Shown here: piece by piece, positions 35,486-43,944 of the stretch
Numbering within the stretch: the stretch's first letter is position 1
How the letters are laid out: every line of letters begins with the position of its first letter
Origin: Streptomyces sedi
Lineage (GTDB): Bacteria; Actinomycetota; Actinomycetes; Streptomycetales; Streptomycetaceae
Direction of reading: 5' to 3'
DNA length: 64,000 nt
NCBI RefSeq assembly: GCF_006335015.1
Contig: NZ_VDGT01000024.1
Coordinates: forward strand, 41,605 to 105,604
Notes under the pieces: generated by a model
What the model was told of the DNA's origin: nothing
The model's database searches: none
Seen by the model: only the letters and a program-made list of their open reading frames with translations
Program-made: the position numbers and the translations under genes

Positions 35486-36391
35486 TCACAACCGGGCGAT
35501 GCGCGCGTGCCGTTGACGCGGCGCCCGCCGGGCCGGGGCGACGCCGCTGAGCAGCACATAGCGGGCGGCCCTGTGCCGCTGCCCCGGGTAGTCGGCCAGC
35601 AGCTCCAGCATCCGGGCGTCGTCCGCGTCCCGTTCGCCGGCCAGCGCGTAGCCGACCGTGCCCGGCAGATGCAGGTCGCCGACGGTGATCGCGTCGGGGG
35701 AACCGTTGCTGCGCTGCAACGCCTCGGCCGCCGTCCACGGCCCGATGCCCGGGATCGCCCGCAGCCTGGCCAACGCGGCGGGCAGCTCCATCGCCGCCGC
35801 CTCCTCCATCCGCCGGGCGACGCGCACCACCCGCATCAGGGTGGCGGAGCGCGAACCGTCGACGTTGGCCCGGTGCCAGTCCCAGGACGGGACGCGGGCC
35901 AGCGTCCTCGGGTCCGGCATCACCCACAGGTCCCTGTCCGCGCCAGGCCCCGGCGCCGGCTCGCCGAACCAGCGCAGCAGCCGCCGCCAGGAGCCGTAGG
36001 CGTCCTCGGTGGTGACGCGCTGCTCCAGGACGGAGGGGATCAACGACTCCAGCACCAGCCCGGTGCGGATCAGCCTGACCCCCCGGTGCCGCCGCCTGGC
36101 CTCGGCGATCAGCCGGTGGCGCGGCACGAACTCCCCGGGGTCGTCCTCGCCGCCGAGCAGCGCGGGCAGCCGGTCCAGCACCCAGTCGGCGCCCGGCCCC
36201 CACGCGCGCGCCGCGATCCGCGCCCCGGGGCGCAGCCGCAGCGTGGCCGGCCCGAGCGGGGTGCGGGTGCCGCGCCAGAGGGTGCCGTCGCGCTCCTCGC
36301 GGAACGCGGGGTCATACGGCCCGCGCCGCAGCACGAGAAGGCTGCGGCGCAGGTCGTAGGGTTCGGGCGGGGCCCACTCACGGTCCGGCAT
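35486..36391 (-). CDS. AlkA-type DNA-3-methyladenine glycosylase (HhH-GPD superfamily)
   Basis: A 301-residue base-excision-repair enzyme that removes alkylated purines. An AlkA N-terminal-like domain is followed by the helix-hairpin-helix LRAIPGIGPWTAAEAL and the catalytic aspartate region DAITVGDLHLP, about 20 residues later. No iron-sulfur cysteine cluster is present, as in AlkA. TAGCCT lies nine bases before ATG 36391 on this strand. Confidence 0.88.
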   Translation of the reverse strand: MPDREWAPPEPYDLRRSLLVLRRGPYDPAFREERDGTLWRGTRTPLGPATLRLRPGARIAARAWGPGADWVLDRLPALLGGEDDPGEFVPRHRLIAEARRRHRGVRLIRTGLVLESLIPSVLEQRVTTEDAYGSWRRLLRWFGEPAPGPGADRDLWVMPDPRTLARVPSWDWHRANVDGSRSATLMRVVRVARRMEEAAAMELPAALARLRAIPGIGPWTAAEALQRSNGSPDAITVGDLHLPGTVGYALAGERDADDARMLELLADYPGQRHRAARYVLLSGVAPARRAPRQRHARIARL

Positions 36392-36400
36392 GACCCGGCA

Positions 36401-36406
36401 AGGCTA
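36401..36406 (-). promoter_or_regulatory. -10 element of the DNA glycosylase gene
   Basis: TAGCCT on the minus strand, nine bases before ATG 36391. This is at the upper limit for a leaderless arrangement. Confidence 0.35.
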
Positions 36407-36453
36407 CTGTCGGCCCCGCCGCGCACCCCCGCCGGGTGGCCCCGCCGGGGCGG

Positions 36454-37704
36454 TCACCTGCCCTGGAGCTTGCTGGCCAGCGAACGGACGCCGGGCAGCG
36501 CGGAGTACAGCTGGTCGCCGGGGCACTCGGTGGCGAAGCCGTCGCGGTGGCCGGAGATGTTGTACATGTTCACGGTCGTTCCCTTGGCGTACTTGCCGCC
36601 GCCCTGGGAGGTGCGGTTGGCCGTGCCGCTCGGGTTCACGTCGAACAGCCCGAGCTTCCAGCCGGTCAGCAGTGACAGGGCGTCGGTGACGTCCTGGTTG
36701 GGCTTGGTCGAGCCGTAGGAGCCGATGACCGCGATGCCCATGCTGTTGTGGTTGAAACCGGCCGTGTGGGCGCCCAGCACCGGCTCGATGACGCCGCCGG
36801 CGCGGCCCTCGTAGATGGTGCCGCAGCGGTCCACGAAGAAGTTGTAGCCGACGTCGCGCCAGCCCTGACTGACCACGTGGTAGCGGTAGATGGCGCGGAT
36901 CATCGCCGGCGCCTCGGAGCAGCTGTAGTTGTTGGTGTCGGCGGTGTGGTGGACGAACGCGGTCTTCACCGTGTCCGTGTAGGCGTAGCCGCTCTCCCGC
37001 AGGCTCTCGTCCGCGCCCCACTTGGAGCGGATGACGATGCCGGGGCGCGGGCCGACGTGGTCGCCGGCGGCCGGCACCGCCTCCGGCTGGGGCGCCAGCA
37101 GGTCGAGCGCCATCTCGCCCGGGTGGACCAGCTCCAGGCTGAGCCCGTCGGGCAGCGCGGCGGTCGTGTCCTCGGGGGCGACCCTGGCCTGTACGCCGTC
37201 GGACTCGCCGACCCAGCGCGGCGCGGTGCCGCCTCGGGTCTCGTCGCCCTCGTCGGCCACGGCCCCGGCGTCGGGCGCGTGTTCGGGGTGGGAGTCCAGG
37301 GCGATCCAGTCGGACCAGTCGCCGCTCCCGGCGTCCCTGGCGCGTACCTCGATCGTGCCGTGGAACTCCTCGTCGGCGTCGGACCAGACGACGCCGAGCA
37401 GCGAGAACGGGTCGGTGTCGGTGGCCGGCAGGCCCTGTCCGGCGAGGGACAGAACGGGCTCGCCGTCCTCGCCCCCCTCGCCTGCACCGCTGCTGCCGGC
37501 GAGTGGGGTCATCTCGGAGAGGGACAGGGACTGGGTGGCCGCCGCCGTGCGCGGCGCCGCACCCTCGGCACTGCCGGCCGCCTGCGCCGCGCCCCCGAGC
37601 GGGAGGGTCAACGGAACGAGGAGCGCGGCGGTGCACGAACCGATCAACGGAAGGGAACGGAGCGAGAGTGTTCGGAATGCACGCATAGTCCTGATGGTTG
37701 TCAT
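36454..37704 (-). CDS. Secreted N-acetylmuramoyl-L-alanine amidase (amidase_2/PGRP domain)
   Basis: A 416-residue exported protein. The signal peptide (1-42) ends GGAAQAAG, then an acidic region of about 180 residues with a beta-rich module (LGVVWSDADEEFHGTIEVRARD, also seen in other actinomycete amidases). A C-terminal PGRP/amidase_2 domain follows, with the zinc ligands in AFVHHTAD, GYNFFVDRCGTIYEGRAGG, GAHTAGFNHNSMGIAVIG and ISGHRDGFATECPG. It cuts the bond between muramic acid and the stem peptide. Starts at ATG 37704 or 37686 are both possible. Confidence 0.93.
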   Translation of the reverse strand: MTTIRTMRAFRTLSLRSLPLIGSCTAALLVPLTLPLGGAAQAAGSAEGAAPRTAAATQSLSLSEMTPLAGSSGAGEGGEDGEPVLSLAGQGLPATDTDPFSLLGVVWSDADEEFHGTIEVRARDAGSGDWSDWIALDSHPEHAPDAGAVADEGDETRGGTAPRWVGESDGVQARVAPEDTTAALPDGLSLELVHPGEMALDLLAPQPEAVPAAGDHVGPRPGIVIRSKWGADESLRESGYAYTDTVKTAFVHHTADTNNYSCSEAPAMIRAIYRYHVVSQGWRDVGYNFFVDRCGTIYEGRAGGVIEPVLGAHTAGFNHNSMGIAVIGSYGSTKPNQDVTDALSLLTGWKLGLFDVNPSGTANRTSQGGGKYAKGTTVNMYNISGHRDGFATECPGDQLYSALPGVRSLASKLQGR

Positions 37705-37812
37705 ACGTCATGACTGATGTCGACTTCTGAGTGTCCGTGAGCTGACTTTCCGTGAGATCGCACGTCGCGTTTCGCGGTCCCCGGGTAGCGCGGACGGCCC
37801 AGCGCCCCGGCG

Positions 37813-37818
37813 TAGGCT
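37813..37818 (+). promoter_or_regulatory. -10 element, leaderless TIGR03089 gene
   Basis: TAGGCT ends seven bases before ATG 37826, with only GACGGGG between. Confidence 0.5.
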
Positions 37819-37825
37819 GACGGGG

Positions 37826-38578
37826 ATGAACACCGCCGACCGCACCCCCGCCGACCTGCTGCGTTCCGCCCTGGCGAGCGACGCGGGTCGCCCGTTGCTC
37901 ACCTACTACGACGACGCCACCGGCGAACGGGTCGAATTCTCCGCCGCCACCCTGGCCAATTGGGTGGCGAAGACCTCCAACCTGCTCCAGGACGAGCTGG
38001 CCGCTGCCCGGGGCGAGCGGCTCGCGCTGCTGCTGCCGGCGCACTGGCAGACCGCTGTCTGGCTGCTCGCCTGCGCGGCGACGGGGGTGGTCGCCGAGGT
38101 GGACGGCGACCCGGCCGACGTCGATCTCGTGGTCGCCGGTCCCGACCGGATCGAGGAGGCGCGCGCCTGCACGGGGGAGCGCGTGGCGTTGGCGCTGCGC
38201 CCGCTGGGCGGGCGCTTCCCCGAGGTGCCCGCCGGGTTCTCGGACTACGCGCTGGTCGCGCCGGGGCAGGGCGACACCTTCGCCGCGTTCGACCCGCCGG
38301 GTCCCGACGACCCGGCGCTGGTGGTCGGCGGCACCGCGCTCACCGGCGGGGAGTTGCTGGCGCGGGCCAGGGAGGACGCCGCCGCGCTGGGCCTGGGCCC
38401 CGGGTGCCGTCTGATGTCCACGCGCGGGTACGGCGGTTGGGACGGCCTGTCCGCCGGGCTCTTCGCGCCGCTGGCCGTGGGCGGCTCCGTGGTGCTCTGC
38501 CGGAACGCCGACCGGCTGGGTTCCGAGGCGCTCGCCGCGCGCCGGGAGAGTGAGCGCGTCACCCACTTCGCCGACTGA
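37826..38578 (+). CDS. TIGR03089 family protein (truncated adenylate-forming-enzyme-like)
   Basis: A 250-residue protein resembling the N-terminal part of acyl-CoA synthetases (LLTYYDDATGERVEFSAATLANWVAKTSNLLQ; LLLPAHWQTAVWLLACAATG). It lacks the AMP-binding signature and the C-terminal swivel domain. The family is known only from actinobacteria, often near LCP genes. It is unlikely to be an active ligase by itself. It might bind an adenylate or acyl ligand as a sensor, but this is speculation. Confidence 0.85.
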   Translation: MNTADRTPADLLRSALASDAGRPLLTYYDDATGERVEFSAATLANWVAKTSNLLQDELAAARGERLALLLPAHWQTAVWLLACAATGVVAEVDGDPADVDLVVAGPDRIEEARACTGERVALALRPLGGRFPEVPAGFSDYALVAPGQGDTFAAFDPPGPDDPALVVGGTALTGGELLARAREDAAALGLGPGCRLMSTRGYGGWDGLSAGLFAPLAVGGSVVLCRNADRLGSEALAARRESERVTHFAD

Positions 38579-38616
38579 CGGTGGCCGGCCCGGCGGGGCC
38601 GCCGCAGGATCGGGGT

Positions 38617-38976
38617 ATGAGGGTCCCGCGACAGCCCGACTACCACCGGCTCGCCGAGCCGGTGGACCGTCGGGCCGACGAGCCGGCGGACGGCGGCCGG
38701 GGCGAGGTGCCCGACACCTGGGCCGGCTGGCTGGGGTGGGCCGACGAGGACGACTGGGACGAGTGGAACGCGCGCGACCCGCTCGACCGCCCCCGCTGGC
38801 CGCGTTGGGTGGCGCTCGCGGTGGCGGCCGTCGTCCTCCTCACCGCGGCGCTCGGCTGGACCGCCCGAAAGAGTGCCCCGCCGCCGGACTCCCCGGCCGT
38901 TCCCCCCGTGGCGACCGAGGTCGACGACGCCCCGAAGGGGCCGTCGCGGGGCGTGGAGATCCCGCTCTCCCTGTAA
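38617..38976 (+). CDS. Small single-pass membrane protein of unknown function
   Basis: A 119-residue protein (ATG 38617; a GTG at 38581 would add 12 residues). It has a cytoplasmic acidic/Trp-rich part (WAGWLGWADEDDWDEWNARDP), one transmembrane helix (RWVALAVAAVVLLTAALGWT) and a short Pro-rich outside tail. It begins 38 bp after the TIGR03089 gene and is followed by the LCP pair. An accessory role with the LCP proteins is possible by location only. Confidence 0.6.
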   Translation: MRVPRQPDYHRLAEPVDRRADEPADGGRGEVPDTWAGWLGWADEDDWDEWNARDPLDRPRWPRWVALAVAAVVLLTAALGWTARKSAPPPDSPAVPPVATEVDDAPKGPSRGVEIPLSL

Positions 38977-39167
38977 CGAGTTTCGGTCCGGGAACCCATG
39001 AAACGGTAAAGAGCAACGCGGTAAAACCCCTCATAGAACGGCCAACCCGGATAATCCGCCGTCCCCTCGCGGGTGGGATCCCTCACCGGCATCGCTTGGC
39101 ATGGAACCTCCGGGCTAGTGTGTCCCGTCTGATCCTCTAGCAGGGCACACGGAGGGCACGCGAACAC

Positions 39168-40940
39168 GTGGATGCGCGAGGACCTGGCGGCGCGGACGGC
39201 GTCGATCCCGCTGACCAGTGGGTATTCAACCCGGAGACCGGCACCTACGAGCTGCGGCTCACGGGTGGCCGGAGAGGCGACGGCGCCGGCCGCCCCGAGC
39301 GGCCGTCGGCGCCGGCGGCGACCGATCCGTCGGGAGCACCCAGAGCCCGTCACACTCCGCCACGGCAGCGTCGCGCACCGTCCGCCGAGGAGTCCGAGAC
39401 CGAGTCGCCGGCCGCCGGCGACCGCGAGCTGCCGGCCCAACGCGACCGCCGTGCCCAGCGCGGCAGCCGCCGCAAGGGCAAGGAGGCCCCGCCCGGCCGT
39501 GGGAAGAAGAAGCGCGGGCGCGGCCGGAAGATACTGATGTGGACCGGCGGCAGCCTCGCGTTGCTGCTGGTCATGGGCGCGGCGGGCGCCTGGTGGTTGA
39601 TCAACCGCCTCAACGACAACATCACCAAGTACGACGTCGGCAAGGACAACGACTTCTCGTCCGACGAGGCGGTCAACCTCCTCTTCATCGGGACCGACAC
39701 CCGCACCGGCTCGGGCAACGAGTCCTACGGCGGTGACGCCAGCGAGGGTGCCGACACCACGATCCTGATGCACTTCTCGGAGGACCGCAGCCACGCCACC
39801 GGGCTGAGCATCCCGCGCGACCTGATCACCGACATCCCGGAGTGCGAGGTCAAGCAGGAGGACGGCAGCACGCGGACCATCCCGGCCTCCGAGAACGTCC
39901 GCTTCAACACGAGCATGGGCACCGACGGACGCGGCCCCGGCTGCGTGTGGAACACCGTCGAGCAGCTGACCGGCGTCGAGATCAACCACTTCATGATGGC
40001 CGACTTCAACGCGGTCAAGGACCTCTCCAGCGCGGTCGGCGGCGTGCCGATCTGCCTGGAGGAGCCCATCGACGACCCCAAGTCGCACCTCAACCTGCCC
40101 GCCGGCGAGCACGTGGTGGAGGGCGAGGAGGCGCTGTCCTTCGTGCGCACCCGCTACTCCGTCGGCACCGGCAGCGACCTGTCCCGGATCAAGCTCCAGC
40201 AGCAGTTCGTCGCCTCCATGGCGCGTCAGATCACCGACGGCGGGATGCTGACCGACCCGACCAAGCTGTGGGACCTCGCGGACACCGCGACCCGTTCGCT
40301 CTCCGTCGACGACGGCATCGGCAGCATCCAGCGCCTGCGCGACCTGGCGTCGACGCTGGGCGGCGTGCCGATGGACGACATGAACTTCGTGACGCTGCCC
40401 GTCGTCGACAACCCCGACGAGCCGGAGGACGCCAAGGCGACCGTGGTCGTCGACGAGGGGCGCGCCGCGCCGATACTGGAGATGATCCGGCAGGACATCT
40501 CGCCCAACGAGCAGCGGGAGCGCGAGGCCGAGGAGGACGCCGCCGAGGAGGAGGAAGCCGCCGCCGCGCCGGAGGAGATCCGGGTCGACGTCTACAACGG
40601 CGGCGACGTGATCGGCGCCGCGCAGGTGACCCTGGACTGGCTGCAGAACGTGCAGGGCGTGCCGTTGGCGACCAACGCCGGCAACGCGCCCTCGCCGCAG
40701 GAGACCACCACCCTGGAGTTCGGCCCGGACCAGGCCGGACAGGCCGCGGCGCTGGCCGACATGATGGGGATTCCGGACTCGGGGCTCAAGGAGCAGTCGG
40801 CCGAGGCGGGGGAGCAGCCGATGGTGCTGATCCTCGGCGACGACTTCCGAGGCGCCGGCGAGCCGATAGAGGTTCCGGCGGAGCTGCCGGACGACGTGGA
40901 CAGCATCACGGCGGACGACGAGAGCGTCTGCGCCTCCTGA
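39168..40940 (+). CDS. LCP-family glycopolymer ligase with LytR_C domain (2 of 4)
   Basis: A 590-residue type II membrane protein. It has a basic/disordered cytoplasmic N-terminus (1-120), a transmembrane helix (about 124-146) and an LCP domain (about 165-400: NLLFIGTDTRTG, LSIPRDLITDIPECEV, VEINHFMMADFNAVKDLSSAVGGVPIC, LSFVRTRYSVG, SDLSRIKLQQQF). An acidic linker precedes a LytR_C domain (about 470-545: VDVYNGGDVIGAAQ). It ends ESVCAS, with a lone near-terminal cysteine. The GTG start follows the -10-like TAGTGT at 39115. It probably transfers an anionic glycan to peptidoglycan. A hairpin separates it from the next LCP gene. Confidence 0.93.
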   Translation: MDARGPGGADGVDPADQWVFNPETGTYELRLTGGRRGDGAGRPERPSAPAATDPSGAPRARHTPPRQRRAPSAEESETESPAAGDRELPAQRDRRAQRGSRRKGKEAPPGRGKKKRGRGRKILMWTGGSLALLLVMGAAGAWWLINRLNDNITKYDVGKDNDFSSDEAVNLLFIGTDTRTGSGNESYGGDASEGADTTILMHFSEDRSHATGLSIPRDLITDIPECEVKQEDGSTRTIPASENVRFNTSMGTDGRGPGCVWNTVEQLTGVEINHFMMADFNAVKDLSSAVGGVPICLEEPIDDPKSHLNLPAGEHVVEGEEALSFVRTRYSVGTGSDLSRIKLQQQFVASMARQITDGGMLTDPTKLWDLADTATRSLSVDDGIGSIQRLRDLASTLGGVPMDDMNFVTLPVVDNPDEPEDAKATVVVDEGRAAPILEMIRQDISPNEQREREAEEDAAEEEEAAAAPEEIRVDVYNGGDVIGAAQVTLDWLQNVQGVPLATNAGNAPSPQETTTLEFGPDQAGQAAALADMMGIPDSGLKEQSAEAGEQPMVLILGDDFRGAGEPIEVPAELPDDVDSITADDESVCAS

Positions 40941-40941
40941 C

Positions 40942-40969
40942 CGGGTCCGACCTGAAAGGGTCGGGCCCG
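40942..40969 (+). terminator. Hairpin between two LCP genes
   Basis: An 11-bp stem with one G-T pair (40942-40952 with 40959-40969) around a 6-base loop, directly after the stop codon. It may act as a partial terminator or mRNA stabiliser between tandem LCP genes. Confidence 0.6.
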
Positions 40970-41031
40970 ATCACGACTGACCCGTCCTGACCAAGGGGCC
41001 GTCCGAAGAGACGGAGAGAACGAGCGAGCGA

Positions 41032-42786
41032 GTGGGGGACCCCTTGCGGAGGAGCGGTATACCGGGCGAGGACGGGACGGGCGGTGCCTCGGGCACCCCC
41101 GACAGAGCCTCCGAACTCGGCTGGGACGACTCGCTCTACGAACGGGACCCCGCCGTCCCCGCCCAGCGCTCGGCCCCCGGGGCCCCTGAGCCCGGCGCCG
41201 ACGGTGGGAACGACGCGAGCGCGGGGGACGAGCCGCCCGGCGAGCCCGGCAGCGCGGCCAGGGGCGGGGGCGGACGGAAGCCGCGCTGGCGGCGGGTGCT
41301 GGTCTGGACGGCCGGATCGCTGGCGCTGCTGGTGACCGGGGTGGGCGTCGCCGGCTACCTCTATCTGGAACACCTCAACGGCAACCTGACCAAGAAGCCC
41401 CGCAGCGCCGGCAGCGGCGACCTGGAGAAGCCGCCGCCCAACGCGGCGGGCCAGAGCCCGTTGAACATCCTGCTGCTCGGCTCCGACTCCCGCGACGGCG
41501 AGGAGAACCAGCAGCTCGGCGGCGCCCGCGACCTCGCCGGCGGCCCGGTCAGGGCGGACGTCCAGATGCTGCTGCACGCCTCGGCCGACCGCAGCAACAT
41601 CTCCGTGGTCAGCATCCCGCGCGACACCCAGGTCGCCATCCCCGAGTGCACCGACCCCGACAGCGGCGAGACGTTCCCCGCCGCGGAGACCGACTCCATC
41701 AACAACGCGCTCGCCAGGGGCGGTCCCGGCTGCGTGCTCGCCACCTGGGAGCAGCTGACCGGCGTCTACATCGACCACTTCATGATGGTCGACTTCGCCG
41801 GCGTGGTGGACATGGCCGACGCCGTGGGCGGTGTCCCGGTGTGCGTCGAGGAGAACATCGACGACCCCAAGTCCGGGCTGCGGCTGACCGCCGGGGAGAG
41901 CGTCGTCGAGGGCGAGCAGGCGCTCCAGTGGCTGCGCACCCGCAAGGGCTTCGCCGACGGCAGCGACATCGGCCGCACCAAGGCGCAGCAGATGTATCTC
42001 TCGCACATGGTCGAGGAGTTGCAGTCCAGCGCCTCGCTGACCAACACCGGCGAGCTGATGGACCTGGCCGAGGCCGCCACCAACGCGCTGACCGTCAACA
42101 ACGAGCTGGGCTCGGTCCAGGCCCTCTACGACCTCGGCACCGACCTGCGCGAGGTCCCCAACGACCGCATCAACATGGTCACCCTGCCCTGGCAGCCCGA
42201 CCCGGCCAACCCCGGCGTCACCGTCATACCGGACCCCAGCCGCGCGCCCGCCCTCTTCGAGATGCTGCGCACCGACGTCCCGCTCGACGACCAGGACGCC
42301 GAGCCGGCCGAGCCCACGCCCGAGGAGACCGAGGAGGCCCCCGACCCCAGCCCGCCGGCCGAGGTCGCGGTCTCGGTGCTCAACGAGACGGGCTCCGACC
42401 TCCAGCCGCCGGTCGACGGCCGCGCCGGGGTGCTCACCGAGGAGCTGGTCCGGCTGGGCTACACCCAGGCCGTCACCGACGCCACGGCCCCCGACACCTC
42501 GCCGACCACCGAGGTCCGCTACGCCGAGGAGGAGGACCGGGTGGACGCCGAGGCGCTGGCCGAGGCGCTCGGCATCCCCGCCGAGCGGGTCATGGCCTCG
42601 CCCGAGACGGAGGGGCTGGCCCTGGTGATCGGCGAGGACTGGCGCGAGGGCACCGCGTTCCCCGAGGCGCCCGAGGAGCCGGAGGGCGAACGCGCCCCCG
42701 AGGGGCCGACGATCGAGGACGACGAGATCATCTCCGGCTCGGGCGGCGACAACTGTATGCCGGTCAACCCGCTCTACACCTGGTAG
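41032..42786 (+). CDS. LCP-family glycopolymer ligase with LytR_C domain (3 of 4)
   Basis: A 584-residue paralogue of the preceding gene. It has a disordered N-terminus (1-85), a transmembrane helix (about 88-110), LCP domain motifs (NILLLGSDSRDGEE, VVSIPRDTQVAIPECTD, VYIDHFMMVDFAGVVDMADAVGGVPVC, LQWLRTRKGF, SDIGRTKAQQMY), a Pro/Glu linker and a LytR_C domain (VSVLNETGSDLQPPVDGRAG). It ends GGDNCMPVNPLYTW, again with one cysteine near the C-terminus. GTG start at 41032. It is probably co-transcribed in part with the LCP gene upstream. Confidence 0.93.
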   Translation: MGDPLRRSGIPGEDGTGGASGTPDRASELGWDDSLYERDPAVPAQRSAPGAPEPGADGGNDASAGDEPPGEPGSAARGGGGRKPRWRRVLVWTAGSLALLVTGVGVAGYLYLEHLNGNLTKKPRSAGSGDLEKPPPNAAGQSPLNILLLGSDSRDGEENQQLGGARDLAGGPVRADVQMLLHASADRSNISVVSIPRDTQVAIPECTDPDSGETFPAAETDSINNALARGGPGCVLATWEQLTGVYIDHFMMVDFAGVVDMADAVGGVPVCVEENIDDPKSGLRLTAGESVVEGEQALQWLRTRKGFADGSDIGRTKAQQMYLSHMVEELQSSASLTNTGELMDLAEAATNALTVNNELGSVQALYDLGTDLREVPNDRINMVTLPWQPDPANPGVTVIPDPSRAPALFEMLRTDVPLDDQDAEPAEPTPEETEEAPDPSPPAEVAVSVLNETGSDLQPPVDGRAGVLTEELVRLGYTQAVTDATAPDTSPTTEVRYAEEEDRVDAEALAEALGIPAERVMASPETEGLALVIGEDWREGTAFPEAPEEPEGERAPEGPTIEDDEIISGSGGDNCMPVNPLYTW

Positions 42787-42813
42787 ACCGGTGGCCGGCG
42801 CCGCCCGACCGGG

Positions 42814-43830
42814 TCAGCGGCTGGGCTCGGGCGCCGGCGGGCGGGCGGCGACGACCTTGCGCGCCAGCTTCCTCGGGCTCGTCAGAAAGCCCCAGCCCCA
42901 CGACATGTGCATGGTCGCCAGCGCCAGCGGGATGCGCACCCGCGCGCCCGGCGACAGCCCCCGTCCGGCCGGCACCGAGCCCAGTACGATCCCCGCCAGA
43001 TAGCCGCCGGGGACCACCAGCGTCCACGGCGTGAACACCGCGCCCAGCAGCCCGGCGGCGATCGCCAGCACGGCGGCCGGCGGCGCCAGGTAGCGCGGGT
43101 TGATCGAGCCCGCGTGGTAGCGGGCCACGACGTGCCGCCAACGCCCGTAGTTCCGGTACTGCTTGGCGAGCGCCCGCACCGAGGGCCGGGGCCGGTAGGA
43201 GACCAGCAGCTCGGGGGAGAACCAGACGAGCCCGCCGTCCTGCCGGATGCGGTAGTTCAGCTCCCAGTCCTGGGCACGGATGAACTCGACGTTGTACCCG
43301 CCGAGCCGCTCCAGTACCTCGCGGCGGAAGACCCCCAGGTAGACGGTCTCCGCCTCGCCCGCGGCGCCGCCGGTGTGGAAGGCCGCGTTGCCCACGCCGA
43401 TGCGCGCGGTCATCGCGGCGGCCACCGCGTGCTCCCAGGCGTTCTCGCCCTCGGCGTGCATGATGCCGCCGACGTTGGCTGCGCCGGTCTCCTCCAGCAG
43501 CCGCACGGCGGTGGCGATGTAGTTCGGCGAGAGCATCCCGTGGCCGTCGACCCGCACCACGACGGGGTGGCGGGAGGCGGCGATGGCGGCGTTGAGCCCG
43601 GCGGGGGTGCGGCCCGTGGGGTTGGGCACCGTGCGGACCCTGGCGTCCTCGGCCGTCAGTTCGGCGGCGATCTCGTCGGTGCGGTCGGACGAGGGGCCGA
43701 GGGCGATCACCACCTCAAGCTCGCCCGGGTAGTCCTGTCGCAGGATGTGCCGCACCGAGGTCCGCAGATGGCGCTCCTCGTTCAGCACCGGCATGATCAC
43801 GGAGACGGCGGGAGTGGGAAGGCTGGTCAC
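42814..43830 (-). CDS. Membrane-associated family 2 glycosyltransferase (ExoA-like)
   Basis: A 338-residue GT2 enzyme. VSVIMPVLNEERHL is the nucleotide-sugar entry. VVRVDGHGMLSPNYI has DGHG where most members have DxD, as in ExoA-like enzymes. AQDWELNYRIRQDGG is the catalytic-base region. Two C-terminal hydrophobic segments (about 245-285) suggest membrane attachment and use of a lipid-linked acceptor. It lies between and divergent from LCP genes, so it may build the glycan they transfer. GTG 43830 has TAACGT six bases upstream. Confidence 0.9.
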   Translation of the reverse strand: MTSLPTPAVSVIMPVLNEERHLRTSVRHILRQDYPGELEVVIALGPSSDRTDEIAAELTAEDARVRTVPNPTGRTPAGLNAAIAASRHPVVVRVDGHGMLSPNYIATAVRLLEETGAANVGGIMHAEGENAWEHAVAAAMTARIGVGNAAFHTGGAAGEAETVYLGVFRREVLERLGGYNVEFIRAQDWELNYRIRQDGGLVWFSPELLVSYRPRPSVRALAKQYRNYGRWRHVVARYHAGSINPRYLAPPAAVLAIAAGLLGAVFTPWTLVVPGGYLAGIVLGSVPAGRGLSPGARVRIPLALATMHMSWGWGFLTSPRKLARKVVAARPPAPEPSR

Positions 43831-43836
43831 CGGCTC

Positions 43837-43842
43837 ACGTTA
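43837..43842 (-). promoter_or_regulatory. -10 element, leaderless glycosyltransferase gene
   Basis: TAACGT on the minus strand ends six bases before GTG 43830. The divergent LCP gene has its own TACCGT element near 43898. Confidence 0.45.
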
Positions 43843-43944
43843 CCGCGAACGGGGGACCCCGGCGCGCGCCGCCTCAAAGCCCAAGATCGTATCTGCGTAC
43901 CGTGGGCGCTCCGTCTCCGAACGAGCGGGAGTGTGTACCCACCC

